DNA from: Rhizopus arrhizus
Lineage: Eukaryota; Mucoromycota; Mucoromycetes; Mucorales; Rhizopodaceae
DNA length: 64,000 nucleotides
Reading direction: 5' to 3'
Assembly: GCA_024220505.1 (NCBI GenBank)
Contig: JAKZZE010000003.1
Span: forward strand, 1,922,001 to 1,986,000
The position numbers and the translations under genes are program-made. The notes beneath the pieces are model-generated. The model did no database searches. It saw nothing but the letters and a program-made list of their open reading frames with translations, and had not been told where the DNA came from. Shown here piece by piece: positions 1-11,800 of the stretch (position 1 is its first letter; every line of letters starts with the position of its first letter).

Positions 1-895
1 TGGACTCTTTTTAGGTTCTATAGGAGTTGTTGTTGCAGTTGTTGTTGAAGCTTCTGATTGTTCTCTACGTTTTTCTTTTCTAGAAGAAGGCACTTTGCCT
101 CCATGCTGTATATGCAGGTAAGAGGCTTGAATTTATAAGTTGTACGCGTACCTGAGATGTATTTGGTCTAATGTTCCACAAATTAGGTTCAGCTAGTCTA
201 AAATCAGAGGCGGCCGATCTTTGTCTTTCATCTCTTGCAATAAAGGTGTCTTTTGATGAATAGAGACAGCTACCCAAAGTTGCCCACCTATGACACATGG
301 CTTACTTAGTTTATGTTCTCTCTTCATTTCTTTATTATATACCAAGTAGATGTCCTTGATCTTTCTGTACACAAACTTGCCCAGTGCTTATCGACAAAAG
401 GAATGATATCTTTCTTGTTGGAATAATACTCTTCTGGATGCCACTCTTCCATCAAGGCGGCATTTTTTCCGTCAAATAACTCTCGGTGGTCAATACCTAC
501 GCGGCACATGATTTCTTCAAGAATTAAATTGGCAATTGTCGTTGAACAAATATCTTTCCAACCGGCTGTCGTTCGTTCAAATGTCTCAACGTGGCTTTCG
601 TTACAGTTGTGACATACAAAGGTATAATTGGTTGTAAATAAAATGCTGGGTGGATTAACGACTGATGTACATTCGGAATGAAACCAGTTTTTGCAAACTA
701 TAGAAGAATGAGTTTCTTTTTTTTTTTTTTTTTTTTTTTTTTTTCGTGTCTGTGTATTTTTTTTTTTTTTTTCTTTCAATTACATCGACATTGAAGTGTT
801 ACTTGTAATAGGTTTCTATCTTTTCCACAATAACAATATTTGTTTTGTGAATTGAGAGTATGTGTCTCATTCCATGCAAGATCGTTGCTTGTCAT
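1..895 (-). CDS. ash2: Ash2-like subunit of the COMPASS/Set1 H3K4 methyltransferase complex (5' part)
   Basis: Partial gene running off the left edge. Predicted exons on the minus strand: 895-784, 697-343, 287-152 and 105-1, with introns of 86, 55 and 46 bases; the frame holds across all three junctions. The first two exons encode an atypical PHD finger (a CYCG start, then LQC, CKNWFHSEC and FVCHNCN). A winged-helix segment follows with ANLILEE and KDIIPFVDKHW, which closely resemble the matching stretches of animal ASH2L. A basic and Thr-rich linker ends the visible part; the SPRY domain that contacts Set1 and RbBP5 would lie beyond the edge. The start at 895 is the first ATG before the PHD cysteines. 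Intron 1 holds two long poly-T tracts on the plus strand. Ash2 proteins act in the nucleus and stimulate histone H3 lysine 4 methylation. Family call firm; exon ends inferred. Confidence 0.82.
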
Positions 896-1095
896 TTTTA
901 TATAAGAAAAAACAAAAAAAAAAAAAGAAAAATCCAATGATCAGTGTGACTTTAGTCTTTTCAACACCCACAAATAAGGATACTTTGATATGATGTGTAT
1001 ATTATTTATTTTCTTTTCATGCTTTTAATAAAAAAAAAGATATATTTTGAGACAAAAGAAAAAGGGAGAGAATAAAAGTAAAAAAAATGAATTGC

Positions 1096-2434
<1,339 letters not shown>

Positions 2435-2966
2435 TTTTAATAATATAAAAGTATAGAAAAAAGAAGAAAAAAGAAATGAGAAAAAGAGAGGGGAAATATA
2501 AAATAAAAACTAAAAACTCCGTGACGCAGACACGTTCTATTTTATTTTGATTGGCAAATTAATTTCTTTTAATAAACTCCTTCTTTGAAACTTGATTTCC
2601 GAAGTTTGTAGAAATCGGAGTTAGTGTGTTTGCGTCAATGTGTGTGATGGAATAAAACGTGCTTTTCATTTAAACTATACTGTTTCCAAAATGTATTGTT
2701 TCTAAATCAAGCTGTCATTTTTATTTTATTTTTATTTTATTCTTTTAGCGCTTTTCGTCTTGTATAGACGTGATTCATATAGATTTCCTACTTTATATTT
2801 GTAATAACGAGCACAAACAGACCAGCGACCAACTTCAAAATCTGGCCAGAAAGTACGACCATTCAACATCAAGCTTTTCGTTGTTAGTCGCTAGTTGCTG
2901 GTCGTTAGTCGCTAGCGTTTCCCCTCCTTCCTCTTCTCCTTTCTCCTCCTTTTCTTTCTTCTTTAC
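2435..2966. other. Spacer upstream of actin
   Basis: No credible gene. It holds the probable actin promoter (adenine-rich next to the start) and, at about 2822-2925, several short related motifs around GTTAGTCGCTAG and its approximate reverse complement. A pyrimidine-rich tract at 2926-2965 leads into the small ORF at 2967. Confidence 0.5.
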
Positions 2967-3134
2967 ATGAGCATGTCGCAAGAAACCAATATTGTGTGCA
3001 AAATATGCTCTATGCATTTTAAAGCACAATCATTATTTCAGTTCCATTATAAAGCAAAATACATAAACTGTGCCTCTGCAATCGCTTTTGATGGTAAAAT
3101 CATGTTGCTTAGAAACCAAGCCAACTTTTTTTAA
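2967..3134 (+). CDS. Small ORF with a single imperfect C2H2-like finger, 55 aa; probable fragment
   Basis: A short ORF preceded by a pyrimidine-rich stretch like those before other starts in this window. It contains CKIC, a hydrophobic-aromatic spacing and FQFHYKAKY, which resemble a C2H2 finger that has lost its last histidine. If one T is dropped from the T run at the stop, the frame continues about 17 residues further, so this may be the broken 5' end of a longer zinc-finger gene. I do not recognise a specific family. It could also be a chance ORF; nothing downstream supports an intact gene. Confidence 0.25.
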   Translation: MSMSQETNIVCKICSMHFKAQSLFQFHYKAKYINCASAIAFDGKIMLLRNQANFF

Positions 3135-3820
3135 AACGGGCAGTCAATTCGCATCTAATGTCATAGTGGATTATTTCGTTGTTTTTATAGCAATAAAGAA
3201 TATATAAGATACTCAGAGAATCCTAAGGTCATATCCAAACAAAGTATACCATACTGAAGACAACCCCATTTAGCAAGTCCAGCACTATTGCTTTTAAGCA
3301 TTTTTTTTTTTTTTTTTGTAAATTCTGGGATTTCCAAAGCATTACGACGAACTTGATATCGTTGACGAAGAGTTGGATGCAAACATTGTGGTGGATAGTT
3401 CGTCAATGTTGAATTTGGCGTCGCCAGATTGACTTGTAGTTCCAATGTCATAGTGAGATTATGAACATATAGTGCTGCATGCTTGAACGCAACACAATGA
3501 AAAGATGAGGAGAGAAAACAGCTACTCAAAATTTTGAAGGAGTTTAATATGAACCCTTTAATCATGAAAACCATAGACAGTTTTGAGAATAATGCATTTG
3601 TGCACGAAGTCCATTTATGGTCATGCAATTATACCATTGAAATATCAGTCACAATATTAACAAACATAGGGACGACCGTAAGTACAACATCATTTCTTTA
3701 TAGCCCCTTGTTGGCTGATCAATATGCTTAATTGCTTTTATAGCAGCAATACACGGCTTTACGTGCTTATTAATTAAGAATAATAGAAATGTCCTAAAAT
3801 GAGATACATATGCAATCGAC
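3135..3820. other. Spacer left of the Tc1-like element
   Basis: AT-rich, no gene I can support. A 147-codon minus-strand ORF (3185-3628) spans a poly-A run and has no recognisable motif or matching splice structure; it may be relic coding sequence. Confidence 0.4.
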
Positions 3821-4395
3821 TATTTGCAGACATGATCATGCTTGGCGGATTTGAAAATTTAATCAATGGAGTTTTCGAATCCAATTTTTGTAATAAAAAA
3901 TCAGAGCTTGCCAAAAACTATCCAATTAAAGGCTTTAAAATTTTCAATCAGCGAATTTCTTAAATCTAAACAACAGATTTCTATCATCTAATGGCGCTTA
4001 GGATTTTAGCATGGTTAGAGAGGTTCTTCATTTGAATATTTGAAAAAACATTAGTAGAATGTTGAATCGAGCTTATCTTTATATCATAAATATTCAGCTT
4101 GTAAGTTGATAAAGAGCTTATAAATTGTTTTTTAATAAATCTTCTTGAAGAAAAAACGTTTTAAATGAACTAATGAGAGTGGTTAAACCATAATTAATGA
4201 AATTACAAAAATATACAAAAGCTACTAATTCATAATAAATTTTGATGAAAACAAGGTGAATATCATTTTCTTATAAGCTCATATAACATAAAAAAAAAGC
4301 ATCTTCGATAATTTCAATAGCTGAATGAATCTCATGTTTGTTTTACATATAACGTAACTTATGCTCGTACTTAGTAATTAATATTATTATTACAA

Positions 4396-5450
4396 ACATT
4401 TTGAAGTGTGTCAAGCTTCTTCTTCCATATTTTCAATTCTAGTTCTCGCTTCTCAATAAGTTGTTCTAAACTGATGATAATACCAATACTGCAATTGGAA
4501 GGAAAAGAAGCTTAAATGAACAATAGGAAGACGATTTAAAAAGTAATATCATTAACAGATTAGATATTTTCAGTTTCATGTACAGTAATGGAGATATCGT
4601 TAGCATTAAGACAAATATAAAACCCTGAGCTATTGTTCACTGCAGCTGTATCAATCAACGAAAAATCTTGTTTAACAGATTACTACAAACATTCCATAAA
4701 TAGCAGATGATTTGTTTGTTAAAGCTGGTTTAACAATAATGTATGGTAATTGTAAGCATAGACACTGTCGTTTGATATGATACGCGTAGTAAAAATCGTG
4801 CTTTCTTTTACATTAATAAAATGCAAGTGGACAAATCTACAGTAATAGTAAATAGAACGATCAGAGGACTGTACTCTAAAAACCATAAAATTATTCATAC
4901 CAACACGCCTATGGTGGTTGTTAAGGATTGTTCGTGTTTATTCTTGTTCTACGAGTGATGTGATGGACGTAACCCAGAGTTGTACCTAATAAAGTAGCCT
5001 TCATGAGACAAATCGTATGAGTACATTAAATAAAGGAAAATGAAATATTATTAGACTTACAATTCCAATACTAGTGATGATACGAATAATAAAATAAAAT
5101 GGGAAAGCATAAAATAGAAGACAATTCAAAAATTATTTAGGGATTTTATCATACTTTTATGGTCAGGAAATACGTTTTTCAAAGTTGTTATATCAGTTGT
5201 GAATGCCTTATATGCAAATCGTTTTGTTGTCAATGTGATTTGGCACACAATTTTATATTGATCGGGAGGGGTTTCATGCCAGTATTCTACAAAAAATAAT
5301 TAGCTAGTGTTGTATCAGTAAACTCTTGATTTAATTTCTTATCAAAATTGAATAATTCACTTTCAAACGATTCATATCCTATTTGATTCAAAAGTGAAAA
5401 TTCATGCGCGAAGAAAACTATTAAAACGCAGGAGTAGCATCGCCTTATAC
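4396..5450 (-). pseudogene. Unrecognised, apparently spliced gene inside the Tc1-like element
   Basis: Read on the minus strand, several stretches look strongly protein-coding and are separated by GT-AG intervals full of stops. They are 5285-5160 (begins YWHETPPDQY, ends FPDHK), 5000-4926 (GTTLGYVHHITRRTR), about 4664-4563 (IDTAAVNNSSGFYICLNAND) and 4490-4396 (ISLEQLIEKRELELKIWKK, a charged helix likely to form a coiled coil). Just upstream (5400-5290) another open stretch joins only with a frameshift in a T run, and I could not make one unbroken frame through all pieces. It is therefore probably a decaying gene, though unusual introns could rescue it. I do not recognise the family. Its placement between the transposon ends suggests captured host sequence or a neighbouring gene trapped between two element copies. 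Confidence 0.35.
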
Positions 5451-5629
5451 GTAACAATATCAAAAGTATGGTCCCAATTAATAGATTTGAAAATTTTAAT
5501 CAGAGGATTTATGTAAGAAATCCAAACAACAGATTTCAGCTACTAAACAGCGTTCAATTAACCTTTATATATCAGAATGAGTAATACACACATATTTTAA
5601 CGAAAGATGGCTAAGGAAATATAACCGCA

Positions 5630-6800
5630 AGACTGCGATGACGCCGTGGAAAACATTACTAAAGAAGGAAGTACGTTTAGTTTTAAGGATTTAACCAATT
5701 TAACAAATTACGAGGATTCATAACCTGCTCCAATTGAATTAAATTCTAGGGATGAGAACTTCGAGGGCGGAATGACGCTTGTGACTGAGAAGATAGACAA
5801 ACTGCTAGCTGACAGAGCATGCAAGGAAATAGTTGCATCACTTATATGGATGACCAGAACATTTTTGTTTTTACATTACTTCAAAATCAAGATTTTCTCG
5901 GCAGCGAAAGCTAGGATTGCTGAGCAAACTGCTCAAACCTGGGCCAAGAGGATTAGAACAGACCCCGAGTGGAACATCTTCGAAAACCAAACATATAAAG
6001 GTAAGCGTGCTTAAAGTCAACTTTAAGAGGAACAAAAACCGCATATCGCCCGGTTATTTGATGAAAAGCCGTATACAACAACTAATAAAGCTACAGATAG
6101 CTTAACAAAAGCATTCGATGGGTTCAGTTAAAAAAATCCACTGCGAATAATTTTATTTTATATGAATGCAACCTTTCGATAAAGAAATTGGTCTACCATC
6201 CTTCAGCTCGAAATGACGCATGAAGTGTCACTGACAGTTATGAATGGTTCTAAAATGGAAAGCAACAGACATAAGCTACCTTCAAAACTACGTTTTTATC
6301 GATGAATCTGTGTTTAATATTAATATGAGGCCATCTTATGGTCGGGCTGCCCCTGGCACTCCTGCCGTAACAACAACTCCAACCATCAGAGCTGAGTCGC
6401 ATTCTATTTAGGGGCAATTTCAATCATAGGTGTCGTTAATGTAAATGTTAGAGCACCTCAAATGAACAGAAGAATCAGAGTTACTGGTGGTCGCAAGAGA
6501 AAGGCTGTAAATTCAAAAAAAAAAGTAAAAAAAAAAAAAATTGGTACTACTACTGGGTATTATTCTAAGTTTTTGAGTAGAAGGTTGGATCAGCTTGATA
6601 AATATCCTGAATTGAAACGTTTTTAGTTGATTATGGATAATGCCCTCATCCATCCATATGAAGAAATTGACAATCTGATTATTAGAGAAGTTACAGATGT
6701 GTTTATTTCCCTTTCTACCCACCTAGCTTGAATCCTATCAAACAGTTTTGGTCTATTATTAAGAACAGAGTGAATCGTAGTAGATTTAAAAAAACCCACT
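5630..6800 (+). pseudogene. Broken Tc1/mariner-family transposase
   Basis: Fragments in shifting plus-strand frames follow the order of a DDE transposase. They are a helix-turn-helix N-terminal part (5772-6010, KIDKLLADRACKEIV and AQTWAKRIRTDPEWN), then the first catalytic Asp in YVFIDESVFNINMR (about 6290), a basic loop (VTGGRKRKA), the second Asp in LIMDN (about 6630), and the C-terminal PPSLNPIKQFW (about 6720-6755). The usual third catalytic residue, Glu in NPIEQFW, is Lys here. There are several frameshifts and in-frame stops (for example near 6409 and 6625), so no active enzyme can be made. The family is distinct from the minus-strand transposase relic at 25-26 kb, which keeps its third acidic residue. 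Confidence 0.8.
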
Positions 6801-6908
6801 GATTGGATAGTTTTTGGCAAACTCATTGATTTTTCATTAGAAATGTTGAATTCTAAAAACCCATTGATTGAATTTTTAAATCCGCCAACTGGGGCCGTAC
6901 GCACTGTA

Positions 6909-7326
6909 AAGGGAAATTCGAGTAAGAAAGATCATGTTTTTTTTTATCAGTCCGCCCGTAGATGAAATATTCTCGTGCTTATATTAAATTTGATTTATGT
7001 TTTTGCTCTGTATGTGTGATACAATCAAGGATAATAATAATACTTAAAAAAAAAAAACCTTCATTTGTAGATAAGCAAGGCTTTTTTTTTTTTTTTTTTA
7101 CATTATGAGTAGATTGATAGCTATAATATCAGTGAAAGAAAAAGTCTAGTTATATACAGCAAAATATATTTAATATAAATAAAATAAACAGCGATATAGC
7201 ATATTATTGTACAACTATTACATTCATGAAAGAAAAAAAACATAATTGAATGAAATGGAAACAATTGAAAGAAGAGGACAGTATAATATGACAGTCACTG
7301 GATGTGCCTGACATTTGCCAATCTGT

Positions 7327-7392
<66 letters not shown>

Positions 7393-7447
7393 ACATTTTT
7401 TCAATTCACAAAAAAAAAAATAAGGAAAAATAACGCTAAAGAAAGAA
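6909..7447. other. Spacer with a 60-base poly-T tract
   Basis: No gene seen. It holds poly-A and poly-T runs near 7046 and 7083 and an uninterrupted T tract of 60 bases at 7328-7387, which ends 60 bases before the zinc-finger start codon. This is the likely promoter region of that gene. Confidence 0.6.
7328..7387. repeat. Poly-T homopolymer, about 60 bases
   Basis: An unbroken thymine run immediately upstream of the gene at 7448. Its length may be affected by sequencing error. Long dA/dT tracts exclude nucleosomes in fungi and often mark promoters. Confidence 0.85.
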
Positions 7448-8218
7448 ATGGGAATAATAGAAACAGAAGATTATTTAAATAATCAACTACAAATAGAAAA
7501 TAGACATGATTCTTTATTAACACTTATTGACACTATTTATCCACCTCAATTATGTACTCTATGCGATAATATATTTAATTCAACTCAAGAGTCTAAACTT
7601 CATTATAATGAAAAACATAAAAGACAGTCTCGCTATCTTTGTATACATCCTCACTGTGATCAAAGATTTATTTCAAAAGGTGCATTGAGATTTCATATCT
7701 CTCGTTCTCATTTGGTTATTAATGCACCTAAAAAAGACTTGCATCCTTCTTCTTCATCTACTACATCATCACCCATTATATCACCTATTCTTCATTCACC
7801 ACTACAACTACCATCTTCTGTATCAATATCATCCACAATCTTATCATCTTCATCGCCACCAATGTCAAAAAAAAGAAAAAAGAAACAAGAAAAGAAACCA
7901 TTGTTATTAGACGATGATGATCTCTCTGCACCTTCTCCACCACCTTCACCTTTCTCTTTGTACAACAAAAAATTATCCAAAAAACCCATTTTATCTTCTG
8001 CTACCGAATCACTTCTTGATTCAGTCTATCCACCCACTCAATGTCCAGCGTGTATGAAAGTGTTTAATAAAAAGACAAATGTCATTAAACATTTAGCACA
8101 AGTTCACTCTGGACAAGAACCTTATCGCTGTATTTATCCAAAATGTAACCATCCTAGGTTATATGCAACAAGAGAAGGTTTGGTTTATCATCTTGTACGT
8201 ATTCATAATGAACAATAA
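7448..8218 (+). CDS. C2H2 zinc-finger protein with two finger pairs, 256 aa
   Basis: Single-exon ORF. There are two separated pairs of C2H2 fingers. The N-terminal pair spans residues about 36-95 (CTLC...HYNEKH, then CIHPHC...HISRSH). The C-terminal pair spans about 198-254 (CPAC...HLAQVH, then CIYPKC...HLVRIH). Between them lies a Ser-rich, low-complexity linker with a basic patch KKRKKKQEKK that could serve as nuclear localisation signal. The second finger of each pair starts with YRCI/YLCIxPxC, so the pairs look like an internal duplication. Likely a DNA- or RNA-binding nuclear protein; target unknown. The start is the first ATG after a T-rich leader. The stop lies 23 bases from the stop of the convergent gene on the minus strand. 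Confidence 0.8.
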   Translation: MGIIETEDYLNNQLQIENRHDSLLTLIDTIYPPQLCTLCDNIFNSTQESKLHYNEKHKRQSRYLCIHPHCDQRFISKGALRFHISRSHLVINAPKKDLHPSSSSTTSSPIISPILHSPLQLPSSVSISSTILSSSSPPMSKKRKKKQEKKPLLLDDDDLSAPSPPPSPFSLYNKKLSKKPILSSATESLLDSVYPPTQCPACMKVFNKKTNVIKHLAQVHSGQEPYRCIYPKCNHPRLYATREGLVYHLVRIHNEQ

Positions 8219-8241
8219 AATTTTTTATTTTTTTATTTTAT

Positions 8242-8763
8242 TTATGCCATCCATTTTAAGCATCTTGTTTCACTGTGTGTTCCAAGACATTTTGTTGAAC
8301 AATATTTCATACCACATTTTAAACATTTATAGTCACTCGGGTATCCGCAAACTGAACAAAATTTTCTTGGTGGATAAATTGAAGGGGATACAAGACATGA
8401 ATGATACCATGTCACTGACTATTATATTCATGTTATTGTTTTATACACATGGGTTCATCCTTTGTTATTTACACTTTCTTCTAATAATGCATTCAAATTG
8501 GCTTTGGAAGAATAAATATTGGTGCCTCTACTACTTCTTGATTTACGTGTTGCTATTCCTAATACACGAAATAAATAAACAGGATATATTCACTGATAAA
8601 GCCATATACCTTCTTCTTCTTGTGCTGCTAATGCTATATTAATCAATCCTTCCACATCATTTAATGAGTCATGATTATCTTTTTCTAGTGATTCCAATTG
8701 TCGTCTTAAATGTCTTGAATGTACTTCTGGATCATGTTGTGCAAGTTTTATTCTTTTTGACAT
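8242..8763 (-). CDS. vps71: Vps71/ZNHIT1-like subunit of the SWR1 chromatin-remodelling complex
   Basis: Three predicted minus-strand exons, 8763-8610, 8558-8473 and 8418-8242, join in frame to 138 residues. The N-terminal part has RRQLESLEKDNHD, matching the helical segment of ZNHIT1. The middle has the basic TRKSRSSRG followed by NLNALLEE. The C-terminal part is a HIT-type zinc finger: YPPRKFCSVCGYPSDYKC, CGMKYCSTKC, then LGTHSETRCLKW, with the Cys/His ligands in the expected order. ZNHIT1 and yeast Vps71 (Swc6) are of similar or larger size and help SWR1 deposit histone H2A.Z. No ORF longer than about 50 codons covers it because it is broken by two short introns, so it is easily missed. 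It is convergent with the C2H2 gene, with only 23 bases between stops, so the transcripts probably overlap. Confidence 0.87.
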
Positions 8764-8878
8764 TAATCAAAAGAGAGAAACAACCCGAGAAATAAAAGAA
8801 AAACTGCTTATTTTCATTCTCCTTTTCATTTTTTATTTTTTTATTTTTATTTTTTATTTCACATAAATTAACTACGGA

Positions 8879-11800
8879 ATGGATGATCTACCTGACGATC
8901 TCGATTTTGACGAAACAACTGAAGGTGATTTCGACGATATCGACATGAGTGAACTTGTAGCTGCAGCAGAGACAGTAGAACAAGAACACCGTAGCGGTCA
9001 AATATCCTTTGTTTCCAATGATGACGATCCGATCCCTCCTGAGCCCTTACCAGAAGATACACCTTCTTTTCATCCAATCGATATACAAAACTTATGTACA
9101 TGGATTTATCCTGTGAATTATCCTGTACGTGGTTACCAATTGAATATTGTTCAAAAGGCTCTTTTTCATAATACGTTGGTGGCATTACCTACCGGATTAG
9201 GAAAGACATTTATCGCGGCTGTAGTCATGTACAACTATTGGCGATGGTTCCCTAACTCAAAGATCATTTTTATGGCCCCCACTCGTCCTTTGGTAGATCA
9301 GCAAATTGAGGCTTGCTTTTATATATGTGGCTTGCCTCAGTCAGATACATGCGACATGACAGGAAGTACAACGCCTGCTGCGCGTCGAGAACTTTGGAAG
9401 ACCAAGCGTGTGTTTTTTGCTACTCCGCAAACCATTCAAAAGGATATTATTTCAAATGCCTGCCCCGTAGAAAAGGTAGTGTGTATCGTGGTAGACGAGG
9501 CACATAAAGCGACGGGAAATTACGCTTATACCGATGTCGTACGTAGAATTTCGAAAAAGCAGCAAGACTTCCGTGTCTTGGCCTTGACAGCAACGCCCGG
9601 ATCGAATCTGGATGCGGTTCAAGATGTGATCAGTAATCTCAAGATCACCAACGTCCAGGTACGAACGGAGGATTCGATGGACATTCGAGAATTTTCACAC
9701 GGCAAGAATGTGCAAAACATCATTGTTCGTCTAAACTACACTGAGGGCGCCAGCGGTGATTTACCTTCCATCATCAGTCGTTTTCGAGACAGCGTTTTTA
9801 AACCCGTCCTGATCGATCTCTCAAAAAAGCCTACCAATGTCACTGCGGATCCTGATCAATGGAGCGCCTTTAGGCTCAGAAGTACACGTATGCATTTTAG
9901 CGCCACAGCTAAAAATTATAACAAGAACCTCATGTTTCTTGTCGTTTCTACCTTTTTGATGGCTGAATCCCTCAGTCGGTCCTATGAACTTCTCTGCGCT
10001 CATGGTGTGGCCCCATTTTTAGAAAGCCTAGAATTGATCATGGAGGAACTCGAAGAGAAGAAACAAACAGGGAAAAAACTCACAATGCCTCAAAACACAT
10101 TTTATAACAACTCGGTCGTCCGGCGTCTGATCGAGGAACTCACACAAAAACTGCAGCGTCCTGATTTTGTAGGCCATCCCAAGATGGAGAGATTGCTGTC
10201 GATTTTGATTTCGCACTTTGATAATCTAGAGCATGGTAAGGCATCCAAGGTTATGATCTTTTCAAGCTTTCGTAGTTCGGTGATGGATATCTGTCGTGTC
10301 TTGAGTAGACATCAACCGTTGATTCGCGCTACCTATTTTGTAGGCCAAGCAACAAGCAAGAAGGGAGCTAAAGGATTAAAGCAAACAGAACAGCAAGATG
10401 TAAGGAGAAGAATTCATCTTTTTTTTTATTACTTATTTTTTTTTAAAGGTGATTCAAAAATTCAAGTCGGATAATTATAATGTACTTGTTTCTACTAGCA
10501 TTGGTGAAGAAGGGTTGGATATTGGTGAAGTTGATTTAATTATATGTTATGACTCACAAACATCTCCCATAAGAATGGTAAAAAAAAGTTAAATATACTT
10601 TTATTTCACCTACTAAACAACTTTATAGTTGCAACGTATGGGTAGAACAGGTCGTCAAAGACGTGGTAAATGTATCTTACTCATGACTGAATCAGAAGAA
10701 AAGAAATTTGCCCAAGCCAAAGATGCCTATGCAAAGATTCAACGACTTATCACACAACCAGGCATGATCACCTATCACAAGCCCAACCCAACCATCTTAC
10801 CACCCAACTATAAACCCACCATTCATCGCAAGGTGATCACCATCGGTAGTTATCAACCCAAACTGGTCAAACGGAAACGGACAGCGGGTCGTGATCGATC
10901 GATGATCTCAGCCGAGGGTACACTGACCGAAAGAGCTCGCGAGCTGCTGGTCAGTGGGTTTGGTGCTAAATCAATACAAGAAATCATGACACGGTATTGG
11001 CCCCTTCAGGGTCATCAGAAATCGCTCAACAAATACGTCCCTCTCCATCTATCTGAAAAGCCCTGTTATCGTATCGGTCATTCTCGACGCACAACAGAAT
11101 TCGTGGGGCTTGTGCAAAGGATAGAACACCGTATTCTGCATCCAGGTGAAGAAGTGGCAGTGGCCCCCAAACAGCAGCAAACAAAGCTAGTTTTACCCAA
11201 ACGACAGCAGCAAACCAAACTGATCTTACCTAAGCGAAACAGACCGCCAAAGAAGCCAAGTGCCTATGATGAGACAAGACGGCCTTCAGTGGACGATTTG
11301 GATTTTCAAGCGTTCATGGACAAGAATGATGTATCGCTGTTTGTAGACACGTATCAGGAAGACGTGTCAAGAGCAGATGAAGCAGTTGAGCAAGATCAGC
11401 TGAAGGAAAGATCAAGGGAGGAAAGGCCTGTGGATGATTTGTCGAGAAAGGAAGTGGATGAAGAAGAAAGCTTTGAAGATATCTTGGCAAGGGACCGGAA
11501 GGGTAAATCTAGAATGATTGAGCAAGAGGAGAGTGTGACAAGCAGTGAATCATGGGAAGCCCTCTTGCCTTCAAGTTTCTATACCGACCAAGCGACTGAA
11601 AAACAGGGAGAGTCATCCAAGACAACTGAGCCAACGAAAAAGAATGACGACAGTGACATCCTCCTACTGGACTCGGAAGGACAGGATGAGAAAGATTCGA
11701 ATCATGATCATTTTGATGATATCGACTTTGACAATCATCTTGAACTCTTGGAACATGTAAAAGAGCCTGAACAACCCGTGAAACAGGAGAAATCTGTAGA

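Larger units (their letters stand above)
3823..6906. mobile_element. Decayed Tc1/mariner-type DNA transposon with long inverted termini
   Basis: The left end (from 3823) and the reverse complement of the right end (to 6906) match over roughly 120 bases, including TTGGCGGATTT and TTTGCCAAAAACTATCCAAT. The right tip reads, on the minus strand, CAGTGCGTACGGCCCC next to a TA (6907-6908). The left tip also abuts a TA (3821-3822) but its last 20 or so bases have diverged. TA target duplication and CAGT-like tips are typical of the Tc1/mariner superfamily. The right half carries a broken transposase on the plus strand. The left half (about 4010-5470) holds unrelated sequence with an apparent spliced gene on the minus strand. 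That block is flanked by imperfect direct repeats of subterminal sequence (near 3930-4005 and 5475-5545, sharing AAACAACAGATTTC). It may therefore be a nested insertion, or two copies may flank it. Confidence 0.75.

Noticed and set aside
3185..3628. 147-codon minus-strand ORF
   Set aside because: It crosses a poly-A run, has no recognisable motif or flanking exons, and lies in gene-poor sequence; possibly relic, not a supported gene.
8163..8642. 159-codon hydrophobic plus-strand ORF
   Set aside because: It overlaps both the end of the C2H2 gene and, antisense, the Vps71 exons; its hydrophobic look comes from AT-rich antisense sequence.
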